29,827 bases of DNA from Candidatus Altarchaeota archaeon (GCA_015523055.1 WALD01000063.1:1-29827); one strand, 5' to 3'; numbered from the stretch's first letter, positions 1 through 6,896 are shown. Numbers and translations are program-made. The notes: generated by a model not told the origin, from the letters alone.

Positions 1-108
1 CCTGTCTATGCTTTCTACTTTTGTTTCGGTTTTTGTAACTGTTCTAACGAACCAGAAGAGAATGCCACTACTAATGAGAAATCCAAAAAAAAGGACTAAG
101 CTGTCCAT
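1..108 (-). CDS. N-terminus of a membrane protein, cut by the window edge
   Basis: Thirty-six codons are open from an ATG at 108 down to base 1. The peptide starts MDSLVLFFGFLISSGILFWF, one hydrophobic segment of about 20 residues, followed by a charged, Thr/Lys/Glu-rich stretch. It overlaps the end of the 75-residue ORF at 71-298 in another frame. Across the overlap lies a run of eight A (85-92, eight T in the coding sense); removing one base would join the two frames into one longer membrane protein. So this is either a separate overlapping gene or the continuation of a frameshifted one. No family is recognised and no ribosome binding site is visible. Confidence 0.35.
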   Translation of the reverse strand, partial: MDSLVLFFGFLISSGILFWFVRTVTKTETKVESIDR

Positions 109-298
109 ATAAGGAATTTTCTATTGGGTTTTGAGTTAAAACGGCAAACCCAAAACTTAGAGAACTAATAACTAATGTGTAAATCATTAATATCAGTAGA
201 TGTCTATAATCTTCTCTTTTGTAGATCTGGACTATTAAACCGATAGAGAGTATAAGAAGCACAACGAGACTTATTAAAAAGAGGTAAGCAAATATCAT
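71..298 (-). CDS. small hydrophobic membrane protein, possibly frameshifted
   Basis: A 75-residue ORF with two strongly hydrophobic segments (about residues 3-24 and 34-53) separated by a short basic loop containing YKRED. It therefore looks like a small integral membrane protein. The last dozen residues lose this character right after a homopolymer of eight T in the coding sense (85-92), where a second frame opens a better-looking membrane segment that runs off the window. The codons are A+T-rich compared with the genes to the right. No family recognised. The start is the ATG at 298; no Shine-Dalgarno sequence is visible. Confidence 0.45.
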   Translation of the reverse strand: MIFAYLFLISLVVLLILSIGLIVQIYKREDYRHLLILMIYTLVISSLSFGFAVLTQNPIENSLYGQLSPFFWISH

Positions 299-337
299 TT
301 TGGATGGGATATATTAGGTATTTTCACTTTAAAAGCG

Positions 338-375
338 TATCGTAAAACGATAAGAAGGGGGAGTTCATAACCCCC
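338..375 (-). terminator. hairpins downstream of hisF
   Basis: Two small inverted repeats lie just past the hisF stop codon: TATCG/CGATA at 338-352 with loop TAAAA, and GGGGG/CCCCC at 357-375 with a nine-base loop. Their place at the 3' end of the operon suggests transcript termination or 3'-end processing. There is no long T tract, so the assignment is an inference. Confidence 0.35.
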
Positions 376-381
376 CGGGAA

Positions 382-1149
382 TCACGGCCTGATTGGAATT
401 CCTCTCTTCTCAAGGTACCTCTTCACGACAGGAATCGGATACTCATTGAAATGGAATATTGAGGCTGCAAGGGCAGCATCTGCCTTCCCCTTTGTAAATG
501 CCTCAGCCATATGCTCCGGTTTTCCGACCCCACCGGATGCAATTACCGGGACATTCACCGCCTCCGAGATGGCTCTCGTCAGCTCAAGGTCGTAGCCATC
601 CTTCGTGCCGTCCCTGTCAATTGAGGTGATGAGAATCTCCCCCGCCCCTAATTCCTCAACCCTCTTTGCCCACTCAACGGCATCCAGACGGGTATGCTCT
701 CTGCCGCCATATATATAGCATGTCCATGAATCCCCCTCTCTCTTTGCATCAATGGCAACCACTATACACTGATTTCCGAATTCCCTGGCCCCCCGGGAGA
801 TCAAACCGGGGTTCTGGATGGCAACCGTATTTATTGATACCTTATCCGCCCCTGCCCTCAGAATCCGTTTCATATCCCCGATGCTTTTGATTCCTCCCCC
901 CACAGTCAGGGGGATAAAAACCTCTTTTGCAGCTTCTTCAATAACATGGAGCATGGTATCCCTTCTCTCATGCGATGCAGTTATGTCAAGAAAGACAATC
1001 TCGTCGGCACCCTCCTTAGAATACCTCTTTGCCAGCTCCGCCGGCTCTCCAGCATACCTTATCTGCTTAAATCGGATACCCTTGACCACCCTTCCCTCAG
1101 GAACCGAGAGGTCGCAGTCCAGGCACGGGATGATTCGCTTTGTAAGCAT
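382..1149 (-). CDS. hisF: imidazole glycerol phosphate synthase, cyclase subunit HisF
   Basis: HisF is the cyclase half of the HisH/HisF complex. It converts PRFAR plus ammonia to imidazole-glycerol phosphate and AICAR in histidine synthesis. The 255 residues match the usual length of about 253. The two catalytic aspartates are visible: Asp11 in IIPCLD and Asp134 in CIVVAIDAK. The phosphate-binding TVGGGIKS (82-89) and the late ASGGVG motif of the (beta-alpha)8 barrel are also present. No other his gene is in the window; hisH must lie elsewhere. A possible SD (GTGAT, 5 nt before the ATG) overlaps the end of a 21-codon upstream ORF. Identification is firm. Confidence 0.96.
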   Translation of the reverse strand: MLTKRIIPCLDCDLSVPEGRVVKGIRFKQIRYAGEPAELAKRYSKEGADEIVFLDITASHERRDTMLHVIEEAAKEVFIPLTVGGGIKSIGDMKRILRAGADKVSINTVAIQNPGLISRGAREFGNQCIVVAIDAKREGDSWTCYIYGGREHTRLDAVEWAKRVEELGAGEILITSIDRDGTKDGYDLELTRAISEAVNVPVIASGGVGKPEHMAEAFTKGKADAALAASIFHFNEYPIPVVKRYLEKRGIPIRP

Positions 1150-1155
1150 TCTATA

Positions 1156-1221
1156 TCACTCATTCCTGCCCCCATTGTCCACTAAATTCCTCCACTCATG
1201 CCCTCTTAGTAATTCAGCCAT
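1156..1221 (-). CDS. possible 21-codon leader ORF before hisF
   Basis: An ATG at 1221 opens MAELLRGHEW... for 21 codons and stops at 1156, six bases before the hisF ATG. The TATA-like sequence near 1251-1262 would place the transcript start near 1230, so this ORF would be the first ATG on the message. Its stop overlaps the hisF SD-like GTGAT, so translation could be coupled. It is not rich in histidine, so it is not a classical attenuator leader. It could equally be chance in a 130-base gap. Confidence 0.3.
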   Translation of the reverse strand: MAELLRGHEWRNLVDNGGRNE

Positions 1222-1281
1222 AACTGCATAGCACCCCGCACATAAAAATTTTCATATATAAAAATTATATACGGGTATAAA
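1222..1281 (-). promoter_or_regulatory. hisF promoter region
   Basis: The stretch 1245-1275 is nearly pure A/T with several TATA-like words (CATATATAAA at about 1252-1261; AATTATATA at about 1263-1271). Read on the minus strand, a TATA box here would start transcription about 70-80 bases before hisF. This shows hisF has its own promoter, although ilvC lies upstream on the same strand. Confidence 0.5.
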
Positions 1282-2265
1282 TCATTTTTTCACAAACATC
1301 TTTCTCAGCTCTGCCCCGACCTTCTCTATCAGAAGCCCCCTGTCTTCCTCTCTCATTCTGCTCAGATTCGGCAATCCCTGCCTGTATTCATTAATCCATT
1401 CCCTGGCAAATTTGTCGCTCTGTATATCTGCAAGAATATCCCTCATCGCCTCTCTCGTCTGTTCAGTTATAATCCTCCTGCCTCTGGTTCTTCCGCCGTA
1501 TTCGGCAGTGTTTGAAACGCATGTCCACATGTATTCAAGACCACCCTCCTGTATCAAATCGGTAATCAGTTTTAGCTCATGGAGCGTTTCAAAATATGCA
1601 ATCTCTGGCTGGTAGCCTGCATCTATCAGCGTGTTGAAAGACGCCTTTATCAGTTCAGTAACTCCGCCGCAGAGGTCCACCTGCTCGCCGAACAGGTCGG
1701 TCTCGGTCTCCTCGGTAAAGGTGGTCTCAATCACCCCCGCCCTTGTGCCTCCGATGGCTCTGGCAATTGCAAGAATTCTCTCCTTTGCCTTTCCAGTGTA
1801 GTCCTGCTCCACTGCAATCAACGCAGGGGTGCCAAAACCGTCCTGATAGGTCTTCCTGACAAGAATTCCCGGGCCCTTTGGAGCGACCATCATAACATCA
1901 ACGAAGGCAGGGGGCTTAATGGCATGGAACCTTATGTTGAATCCATGAGAGAACATCAACGCATTGCCTTCCCTGAGGCCGCCCTTTATCTTAGCCTCAT
2001 ACACCTCACTCTGGACCTCATCCGGGATCAGGATGTGGACTATGTCTGCCTTCTCCGCTGCTTCATCTATCGGAAAAACCTCAAAGCCATCCCGTTTTGC
2101 CCTCTCAGCTGTGTCGCCACCCCTTGAGCCGATAATCACATCAAGCCCGGAATCCCTCATGTTCTGTGCCTGTCCCGCTCCCTGATTCCCATAACCTATT
2201 ATCCCAATCTTCAGTCCATCAAGAACTGAGATGTCCGCATCATCATCGTAGTAAACCTTTGTCAT
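1282..2265 (-). CDS. ilvC: ketol-acid reductoisomerase, class I, short cofactor loop
   Basis: IlvC converts acetolactate and acetohydroxybutyrate to dihydroxy acids in valine, leucine and isoleucine synthesis, using NAD(P)H and Mg2+. The 327 residues fit class I. The Rossmann motif is GYGNQG at 24-29. The knotted C-terminal domain shows ETDLFGEQ (first metal ligands), YFETLHELK (second acidic pair) and SNTAEYG (substrate serine). The beta2-alphaB loop that selects the cofactor, GSRGGDTAE (46-54), is one residue shorter than in the usual seven-residue class I type and has Asp51 where a phosphate-binding serine is common, suggesting NADH preference. ilvB, ilvN and ilvD are not in the window. 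The promoter is divergent to the LURP-like gene. Confidence 0.96.
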   Translation of the reverse strand: MTKVYYDDDADISVLDGLKIGIIGYGNQGAGQAQNMRDSGLDVIIGSRGGDTAERAKRDGFEVFPIDEAAEKADIVHILIPDEVQSEVYEAKIKGGLREGNALMFSHGFNIRFHAIKPPAFVDVMMVAPKGPGILVRKTYQDGFGTPALIAVEQDYTGKAKERILAIARAIGGTRAGVIETTFTEETETDLFGEQVDLCGGVTELIKASFNTLIDAGYQPEIAYFETLHELKLITDLIQEGGLEYMWTCVSNTAEYGGRTRGRRIITEQTREAMRDILADIQSDKFAREWINEYRQGLPNLSRMREEDRGLLIEKVGAELRKMFVKK

Positions 2266-2281
2266 TTTCCTGCCCTCATAG

Positions 2282-2324
2282 AAGCATATGTAGTATATAT
2301 TGGAAGGGGGATATAAATTTATAT
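2282..2324. promoter_or_regulatory. divergent promoter between ilvC and LURP-like gene
   Basis: Two TATA-like boxes are visible. ATATAAATTTATATA (2311-2325) lies about 50 bp before the ilvC ATG and suits the minus strand. TAGTATATATT (2291-2301) lies about 29 bp before the ATG at 2325 and would give a leaderless plus-strand transcript. Box-to-start distances are the only evidence. Confidence 0.5.
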
Positions 2325-2897
2325 ATGAATTCTAAATTTGAGCAGGATAAATTCCTGCTGCATCAGAAGCACTTTACGATTGGAGAGAAGTATTACATCT
2401 ACGATGAAAAGGAAACACCTTTATTCTATGTAGAGCGGGAAAAATTTAAGCTGCACGCCAACATACACGTATATGATAACGACTCAAAGGAGGTGGAATT
2501 GCTCACAATCAAAGACAAAAGTGTATTTGATTTCAATGCCGGCATGGAGGTTAAGAATCCCACTACCGGAGAGGTGATAGGCTCATTCAAGCGCGATGCC
2601 ATGTCCTCTATACTAAGAAGAACATGGAGAATCATGGATGGGAAGGGCAGGGACATCGGATCTGCCATGGAGGACTCAATGGGGAAGGCATTAATAAGAA
2701 GATTCCTTCCGCTGGGTGCCCTCCTGAAGACGGATTTCGTTATTGAGATGGGTAACAGAGAGATTGGAAAATTCATCCGAAGATGGACGATCGGAGATAA
2801 ATACATTCTTGACCTGTCTTCTGATCCATCCAGATTATTTGATAGAAGAATGGCTGTAGCATTGGGGATACTTCTTGACTCCGCCGAAGCAAGGTAA
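2325..2897 (+). CDS. LURP-one-related / Tubby C-terminal-like protein
   Basis: A 190-residue protein that resembles the LURP-one-related (YxjI, Tubby C-terminal-like) family: a short entry segment with FTIGEKYYIYDE, then repeated beta-strand phrases such as TPLFYVEREKFKL, GEVIGSFKRD, DFVIEMGNREIGKF and DKYILDLSSD, ending in one hydrophobic helix (MAVALGILLDS). These proteins fold as a 12-stranded barrel round a helix; their molecular role is mostly unknown, with lipid or membrane binding suggested. I chose ATG 2325 because the TATA box lies just upstream; longer in-frame starts would run into ilvC. The gene faces tyrA, and the 3' gap holds one copy of the 37-bp repeat. Confidence 0.7.
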   Translation: MNSKFEQDKFLLHQKHFTIGEKYYIYDEKETPLFYVEREKFKLHANIHVYDNDSKEVELLTIKDKSVFDFNAGMEVKNPTTGEVIGSFKRDAMSSILRRTWRIMDGKGRDIGSAMEDSMGKALIRRFLPLGALLKTDFVIEMGNREIGKFIRRWTIGDKYILDLSSDPSRLFDRRMAVALGILLDSAEAR

Positions 2898-2918
2898 TAA
2901 ACCCCGGTATAGTTTTAT

Positions 2919-2955
2919 CTCGCAACCCCGCCCAATCTGGAGAAGAATTCATTAA
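2919..2955. repeat. 37-bp direct repeat, copy 1 (tyrA 3'-end duplicate)
   Basis: Bases 2919-2955 are identical to 3697-3733, the 3' end of tyrA. Read on the minus strand this copy encodes NEFFSRLGGVAR and is followed by its own stop codon, TAA at 2915-2917, whereas the working gene uses TGA at 3693-3695. The last Arg codon is AGA here and AGG there. It is therefore a remnant, or the original end, of tyrA left on the far side of an inserted segment. Confidence 0.92.
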
Positions 2956-3002
2956 AACAGATAGCTTGAGATATATCTCTGGTGGTGAGTGTTGGAATAA
3001 AT

Positions 3003-3045
3003 CTTTTTATAATCTTAAACGGGAATAGATAATGAGGTGAAGGAA
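3003..3045 (+). promoter_or_regulatory. promoter and RBS of the DUF5678 gene
   Basis: A TATA-like CTTTTTATAATC (3003-3014) lies about 35 bp before the gene. GAGGTGA (3035-3041), a strong Shine-Dalgarno match, is followed by four bases and ATG at 3046. This favours ATG 3046 over the in-frame GTG at 3037, which lies inside the SD. A perfect 12-bp palindrome GAGATATATCTC lies upstream at 2968-2979. Confidence 0.6.
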
Positions 3046-3252
3046 ATGGATGCAGATGAATTTTTGTTAAAGCATTCGCAGGAATGGTCTCAGAAATATC
3101 CGGGGAGATATGTAGCAGTGGTGGGGGATAAACTGGTGTCAGTAAATAACTCAGCTGTCAATGCATTTAAAGAAGCAAAAGAGAAATTTCCAGATAAGGA
3201 GGTATGCATAGATTATATACCCACAGAGGAAGAAACTGTGACATTACTGTGA
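3046..3252 (+). CDS. DUF5678 domain protein, partner of the retropepsin
   Basis: A 68-residue acidic protein that matches my memory of DUF5678: a helical start (DEFLLKHSQEWSQKYPG), a beta hairpin (RYVAVVGDKLVSV), a helix (AVNAFKEAKEKF) and a last strand (EVCIDYIP). The function of this family is not known. Its stop overlaps the start of the next gene (GTGA at 3249-3252), so the two are translationally coupled. DUF5678 genes are, as I recall, often followed by small clan AA aspartic proteases in archaea and some bacteria. One could picture an antitoxin, inhibitor or substrate role, but nothing in the sequence proves it. Confidence 0.65.
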   Translation: MDADEFLLKHSQEWSQKYPGRYVAVVGDKLVSVNNSAVNAFKEAKEKFPDKEVCIDYIPTEEETVTLL

Positions 3253-3635
3253 AATTTAACTATACCGAGTTTCAGGGCAGACTTCTGCCAATAATCCCAA
3301 TCAGGGTTAGAGGCAGGGAATGGGTAGAATTTAGGGCATTTGTAGACTCCGGAGCGGAATATTCAATATTTCAAGCGGAGATGGCAGAGATTCTGGGTTT
3401 GAGATTGGAGGATGGTGAGGGTAGCTATGTTACTGTTGGGGATGGATCGCAGATAAAAGTCTACATCCATCGCGTTAATGTCCGTCTTGCGGATGAGGAA
3501 TTTGAAGCAAGTATCGGATTCTCAAGACACCTTGGCATTGGTTTTAACATTATTGGCAGGCTTGATATATTTGATAGATTTAAGGTATGTTTTGATGAAC
3601 CTAACGGGATTGTAGAATTTCATCCAAAAGGTTAG
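3249..3635 (+). CDS. retropepsin-like (clan AA) aspartic protease
   Basis: A 128-residue single-domain protein with the retropepsin active-site motif FVDSGAEYSIF (D-S-G with the flanking hydrophobic residues), a flap-like section (GSYVTVGDGSQIKVYIHRV) and the second hallmark, hydrophobic-hydrophobic-Gly (NIIGR). Like retroviral proteases it would have to dimerise to form the active site. The length is normal for stand-alone archaeal members. I chose GTG 3249, which overlaps the upstream stop as GTGA; the in-frame ATG at 3204 would put a long tail inside the partner gene. The catalytic aspartate is intact, so it is probably active. Target unknown; the coupled DUF5678 protein is the obvious candidate partner. 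Confidence 0.75.
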   Translation: MKFNYTEFQGRLLPIIPIRVRGREWVEFRAFVDSGAEYSIFQAEMAEILGLRLEDGEGSYVTVGDGSQIKVYIHRVNVRLADEEFEASIGFSRHLGIGFNIIGRLDIFDRFKVCFDEPNGIVEFHPKG

Positions 3636-3692
3636 GCACTACATTGGACACATATCTGGGACGAAATTATTCAGAAAATTACAGAATTTCAT

Positions 3693-5018
3693 TCACCTCG
3701 CAACCCCGCCCAATCTGGAGAAGAATTCATTAATTCTGGCCGATATTTCCCGTGGATTCCTGTTGAGAATCTCTATTCCAAAGCAGATGCTCTTCTTTCC
3801 GGGGTCTATCTGACTTCCGGTATAGACCTCCTTGATCTCTATATCAATTATGTTTTTGTCATAACCCCTGAGGAGCCTTGCTATGAATCTCCCGTTGATG
3901 CTCTTATCAAAGACAAAGGAGAAATCCCTTTTTATGGTACCGAATTTCTTGATCAGATAGTTAGCTATCTCCTCATCCGGGAGAATCTGGAGGTTGGAAA
4001 TCTTCAGCTCCCTGCTTTTTCCGGAGGTTTCAAGGATTACCCTGTCAGGGGTTACATCCTTTACCGTACCCCAATGAATTCTTCCGGAGTAGATATGTTT
4101 CAGGCATATCTCCCTGCCAACGGAGTTTCTGAGGCGGTCAAGCTCAGATATCAGAGAGTATATAGCCTTGTCAGAGCGTCCCATTGCCGATTCCACATCG
4201 CCGAAGTGCTTTGCAGCCAGAGACATTATAGCTATGAATCTCTTTTCGTCCCGGTTTCTGACCGTTTTGTTCAGTTCTCTTGCAGTCCTGATGAAGGCGT
4301 CATGGACATCAAGAACGCGGGGATTCTGCATCTGTATAGAGGCATATAGCCCGGGATTCTGGCCGATAATCCTGCCGACTATATCAAGCATTAGCTCATA
4401 TATCGGCGAGGAGAATTTCCTTGACTCCTTTATATCCACATCTAATTCCTGAAGGGTTTTTCCTATTGAGATGTATGCAAAGTGGGTGAGGCCCTGGACA
4501 ACCGCCATAATCCTGTCATGCTCAACAGGGGTGGATTCATAGACCCTTGCCTTGTGTTTGGCAAGGAATTTCCTCAGCCAGACAATCCATTTTTTGCCCC
4601 TGACAGGAGTAAGGATAAAGACCTGTCCTTCAAGCGTTCCGACCCGATGGCTGAAGACCGGATGGGTGCCCAGAATCTCAACCCCTTTACCGGCGAATTT
4701 CTTCATTGCCCTGCAGGGTTCCTCCTTTACAGATGTGACATCCATAAGAAGAGCGCCCTTCTTTACTGCAGGGGCAACCTCTCTGATGACATCAATTGTG
4801 GCATTCATCGGAACGGAAATCATGACTATATCTGCCCCCTTTGCGGCTTTTTCATTGTCCCTGATGTATCTTGCCCCGAGATTCCTTGCTGCTCTCTCCC
4901 CCTTAACCTCATCCGGTCCGGAGATTGTTACGGAAAAATCCTCCTCCCCGAATAACCCTGCAAAGAATGCACCCATGCCGCCGTATCCCCCTATGATTGA
5001 AATCTTTTTCCTTGCCAT
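3693..5018 (-). CDS. tyrA: prephenate dehydrogenase (TyrA) with C-terminal extension
   Basis: TyrA oxidatively decarboxylates prephenate to 4-hydroxyphenylpyruvate for tyrosine synthesis. The Rossmann motif GGYGGMG is at 10-16, an acidic/polar strand end follows (TISGPDE), and the substrate-side motif GTHPVFSHRV begins at 117, with EHDRIMAVVQGLTHF at 166-180. The dehydrogenase part ends near residue 285. The last 150 residues are an archaeal-type extension of uncertain fold (strands around GTVKDVTPDRVILE, then an alpha/beta unit), probably regulatory. The 441 residues match other archaeal TyrA proteins as I recall. The final 12 codons are duplicated at 2919-2955. No chorismate mutase domain is seen. 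Confidence 0.88.
   Translation of the reverse strand: MARKKISIIGGYGGMGAFFAGLFGEEDFSVTISGPDEVKGERAARNLGARYIRDNEKAAKGADIVMISVPMNATIDVIREVAPAVKKGALLMDVTSVKEEPCRAMKKFAGKGVEILGTHPVFSHRVGTLEGQVFILTPVRGKKWIVWLRKFLAKHKARVYESTPVEHDRIMAVVQGLTHFAYISIGKTLQELDVDIKESRKFSSPIYELMLDIVGRIIGQNPGLYASIQMQNPRVLDVHDAFIRTARELNKTVRNRDEKRFIAIMSLAAKHFGDVESAMGRSDKAIYSLISELDRLRNSVGREICLKHIYSGRIHWGTVKDVTPDRVILETSGKSRELKISNLQILPDEEIANYLIKKFGTIKRDFSFVFDKSINGRFIARLLRGYDKNIIDIEIKEVYTGSQIDPGKKSICFGIEILNRNPREISARINEFFSRLGGVAR
3697..3733. repeat. 37-bp direct repeat, copy 2 (tyrA 3' end)
   Basis: Second copy of the perfect repeat, forming the last codons of the working tyrA gene. Identity with 2919-2955 stops at 3697 on one side, within the final Arg codon, and after 3733 on the other, within the Ile codon before Asn-Glu-Phe. 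The repeat starts are 778 bp apart. Confidence 0.92.
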
Positions 5019-5082
5019 GCATATAAATAAAAGAAAAAGGATTATTTAAGCCATCAGGGGGAGTATGTATTAAATATCTATT
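5019..5082. promoter_or_regulatory. divergent promoter tyrA / GGPP synthase
   Basis: The 64-bp gap is A/T-rich. ATTATTTAAG (5041-5050) can serve as a TATA element for both strands: about 27 bp from the tyrA ATG and about 37 bp from the GGPP synthase ATG. A second A/T-rich stretch (TATTAAATATC, 5067-5077) is too close to the plus-strand start to be its TATA box. Confidence 0.4.
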
Positions 5083-6027
5083 ATGGATTTTTCAAGATTT
5101 GACGATTATCTCAGGGAGGTCAATTCAGAGATTGAAGGACTTCTCCAGGGGGAGCCGGAAAAGCTCTATGTAGCCGCCAGACATATAACCCTTGCGGGGG
5201 GAAAAAGGATAAGACCATTGCTCTGTTTCCTTTCGTGCGAGGCATTGAACTGCGCGGGGGAGAATGTGATAAAAACAGCCGCCGCGATAGAACTTATACA
5301 TACATTCACCCTCATTCACGACGATATAATGGACAGGGACAGCCTCAGGAGAGGTGTTCCCTCAGTTCATGAGGAATTCGGAGAAACAACTGCAATCCTC
5401 GCGGGGGATCTGCTGTTTTCAAAGGCTTTTGAGATGACTGATCCCCGGATGGTGAGAATTCTCGCTCACGCATCGGCAGAGATATGTGAGGGGCAGGAGA
5501 TGGACATAGAATTTGAGAGAAGGAAGAAGGTCTCAGAATCGGAGTATCTGGAGATGGTGGAAAAGAAGACCGCCGTGCTTCTGGAGGTTGCCACGAAGGC
5601 GGGGGCGATTCTTGGTAAGGGGAGCAGAAAACAGATATCTGCCCTGGCAAAATTCGGTCTCGGTCTGGGAATGGCCTTCCAGATTCATGACGATGTTCTT
5701 GAGATTACAGCGGATGAGGGGAGGTTTGGAAAGCCGCTGGGCAGCGACATAGCAGGGGGGAAGAAGAGCCTTGTCATTATAAAGGCGGCGGAATTTCTCC
5801 GGGACAGGGAGAAGGAGGAATTCATTAGAATTCTTGGAAATGACAGGGGGGCGGATGTTCAGAGGGCGATTGAACTGATAAAGAATTCCGGTGCTCTTGA
5901 ATACTGCATGGAGAGGGAGGAGGACTTCATAAAGGGTGCGATAGACTCGCTGGGGGATCTGCCTGAAACAGAGGCAAAAAAAAGCCTTTTTGATGTTGCA
6001 GATTTTGTGATAAGGAGGGATTCGTGA
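5083..6027 (+). CDS. geranylgeranyl diphosphate synthase (short-chain prenyltransferase)
   Basis: A trans-prenyltransferase that joins isopentenyl diphosphate to allylic diphosphates, probably making C20 GGPP for archaeal ether lipids. Visible motifs are GGKRIRP (39-45), the first aspartate-rich motif DDIMD (80-84), and the second region DDVLE at 203-207, followed by GKPLGSDIAGGKKS. Phe75 lies five residues before the first Asp, the position that, as I recall, limits the product to C20 in Sulfolobus GGPP synthase. The second motif ends in Glu rather than Asp, a common variant. Its stop overlaps the uridylyltransferase start by one base (TGATG), so the two are co-transcribed. Confidence 0.92.
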   Translation: MDFSRFDDYLREVNSEIEGLLQGEPEKLYVAARHITLAGGKRIRPLLCFLSCEALNCAGENVIKTAAAIELIHTFTLIHDDIMDRDSLRRGVPSVHEEFGETTAILAGDLLFSKAFEMTDPRMVRILAHASAEICEGQEMDIEFERRKKVSESEYLEMVEKKTAVLLEVATKAGAILGKGSRKQISALAKFGLGLGMAFQIHDDVLEITADEGRFGKPLGSDIAGGKKSLVIIKAAEFLRDREKEEFIRILGNDRGADVQRAIELIKNSGALEYCMEREEDFIKGAIDSLGDLPETEAKKSLFDVADFVIRRDS

Positions 6028-6896
6028 TGAAGGCTGTAATTCCTGCAGCAGGGAGAGGGACCAGATTTCTGCCCGCGACAAAGGCACAGCCGAAGGAGAT
6101 GCTCCCCCTTATAGATAAGCCGGTAATCCAGTTTGTCGTTGAGGAGGCTGTAGCATCCGGTATAGATGATATTCTCATAGTAACAGGCAGGGGTAAGAGG
6201 GCTATTGAGGACCACTTTGACAAGTCCTTTGAGCTGGAGGAGATTCTCAAGCGAGGCGGAAAGAACGGACTTTTGAGGGAGGTAAGGGGCATCTCAGACC
6301 TTGCAAACATCCACTATATCCGACAGAGGGAGGCGAAGGGTCTCGGGAACGCCATCTATTACGCAAAAAAGCACGTTGGCGATGAGCCTTTCGTTGTCCT
6401 TCTCGGTGATGATATCATCTTCTCCGATGTGCCGTGCACAAAACAGCTGATGGAATACCATCGGGGGTATGAAGCCCCGATAATTGCTGTAAACCGGGTG
6501 GAGAAAGACAGGATAGAGAACTACGGCATTGTTGATGGAAAGAGAATAAGGGATAGGTTCTATAAAGTTAACGACCTTGTAGAAAAGCCGAAACAGGAGG
6601 ATGCACCCTCCGATCTTGGCATAACCGGGAGGTACCTGCTAACCCCGGACATCTTCAATGCGATAGATAAAACAAGGCCCGGTAAAGGGGGTGAAATCCA
6701 GCTTACCGATGCACTAAGAATTCTCAGCCGGGAGAGGGAGCTGTATGCCTATGACTTTGAGGGAGTAAGATATGACCTCGGAAACAAGACCGATTACATA
6801 AAGGCTACAATAGATTATGCCCTCAGGAGGGAGGAATTCAGCGGATGGATGAGGAATTATCTGAAGGGTGCTGGCAGAGTCAAACCGGGTGATTAG
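6027..6896 (+). CDS. galU: UTP-glucose-1-phosphate uridylyltransferase
   Basis: Makes UDP-glucose from UTP and glucose-1-phosphate, a donor for glycans and glycolipids. The N-terminal nucleotide-binding signature is complete: AAGRGTRFLPATKAQPKEML. Further sugar-nucleotidyltransferase marks are the LLGDD segment and a lysine in DLVEKPKQ. The 289 residues fit bacterial/archaeal GalU. A strong SD (AAGGAGG, 6012-6018) supports ATG 6027, coupled to the GGPP synthase stop. The gene ends against the convergent phosphoglucose isomerase with overlapping stop codons (TTAG, 6893-6896). A related thymidylyl- or UDP-GlcNAc-type specificity cannot be excluded by eye. Confidence 0.9.
   Translation: MKAVIPAAGRGTRFLPATKAQPKEMLPLIDKPVIQFVVEEAVASGIDDILIVTGRGKRAIEDHFDKSFELEEILKRGGKNGLLREVRGISDLANIHYIRQREAKGLGNAIYYAKKHVGDEPFVVLLGDDIIFSDVPCTKQLMEYHRGYEAPIIAVNRVEKDRIENYGIVDGKRIRDRFYKVNDLVEKPKQEDAPSDLGITGRYLLTPDIFNAIDKTRPGKGGEIQLTDALRILSRERELYAYDFEGVRYDLGNKTDYIKATIDYALRREEFSGWMRNYLKGAGRVKPGD

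Larger units (their letters stand above)
2956..3733. mobile_element. candidate 778-bp gene cassette inserted at tyrA 3' end
   Basis: The segment between the repeats (2956-3696, 741 bp) plus one repeat copy makes a 778-bp unit. It contains only the DUF5678 and retropepsin genes with their own promoter. Duplication of a gene's 3' end, leaving the host gene intact, is how many integrative elements insert (established for tyrosine-integrase elements). No integrase and no terminal inverted repeats are visible, so it would be non-autonomous. A simple segmental duplication is the main alternative. Between the repeats no GAATTC occurs, although the motif is dense elsewhere; over 741 bp this is only weak support for foreign origin. 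Confidence 0.5.

Noticed and set aside
818..1231. Long plus-strand ORF opposite hisF
   Set aside because: It is the antisense of a certain gene, with no recognisable protein and no promoter; a side effect of codon bias.
2919..3733. 37-bp repeats as a CRISPR array
   Set aside because: Only two copies exist, 778 bp apart, and one is coding sequence of tyrA.
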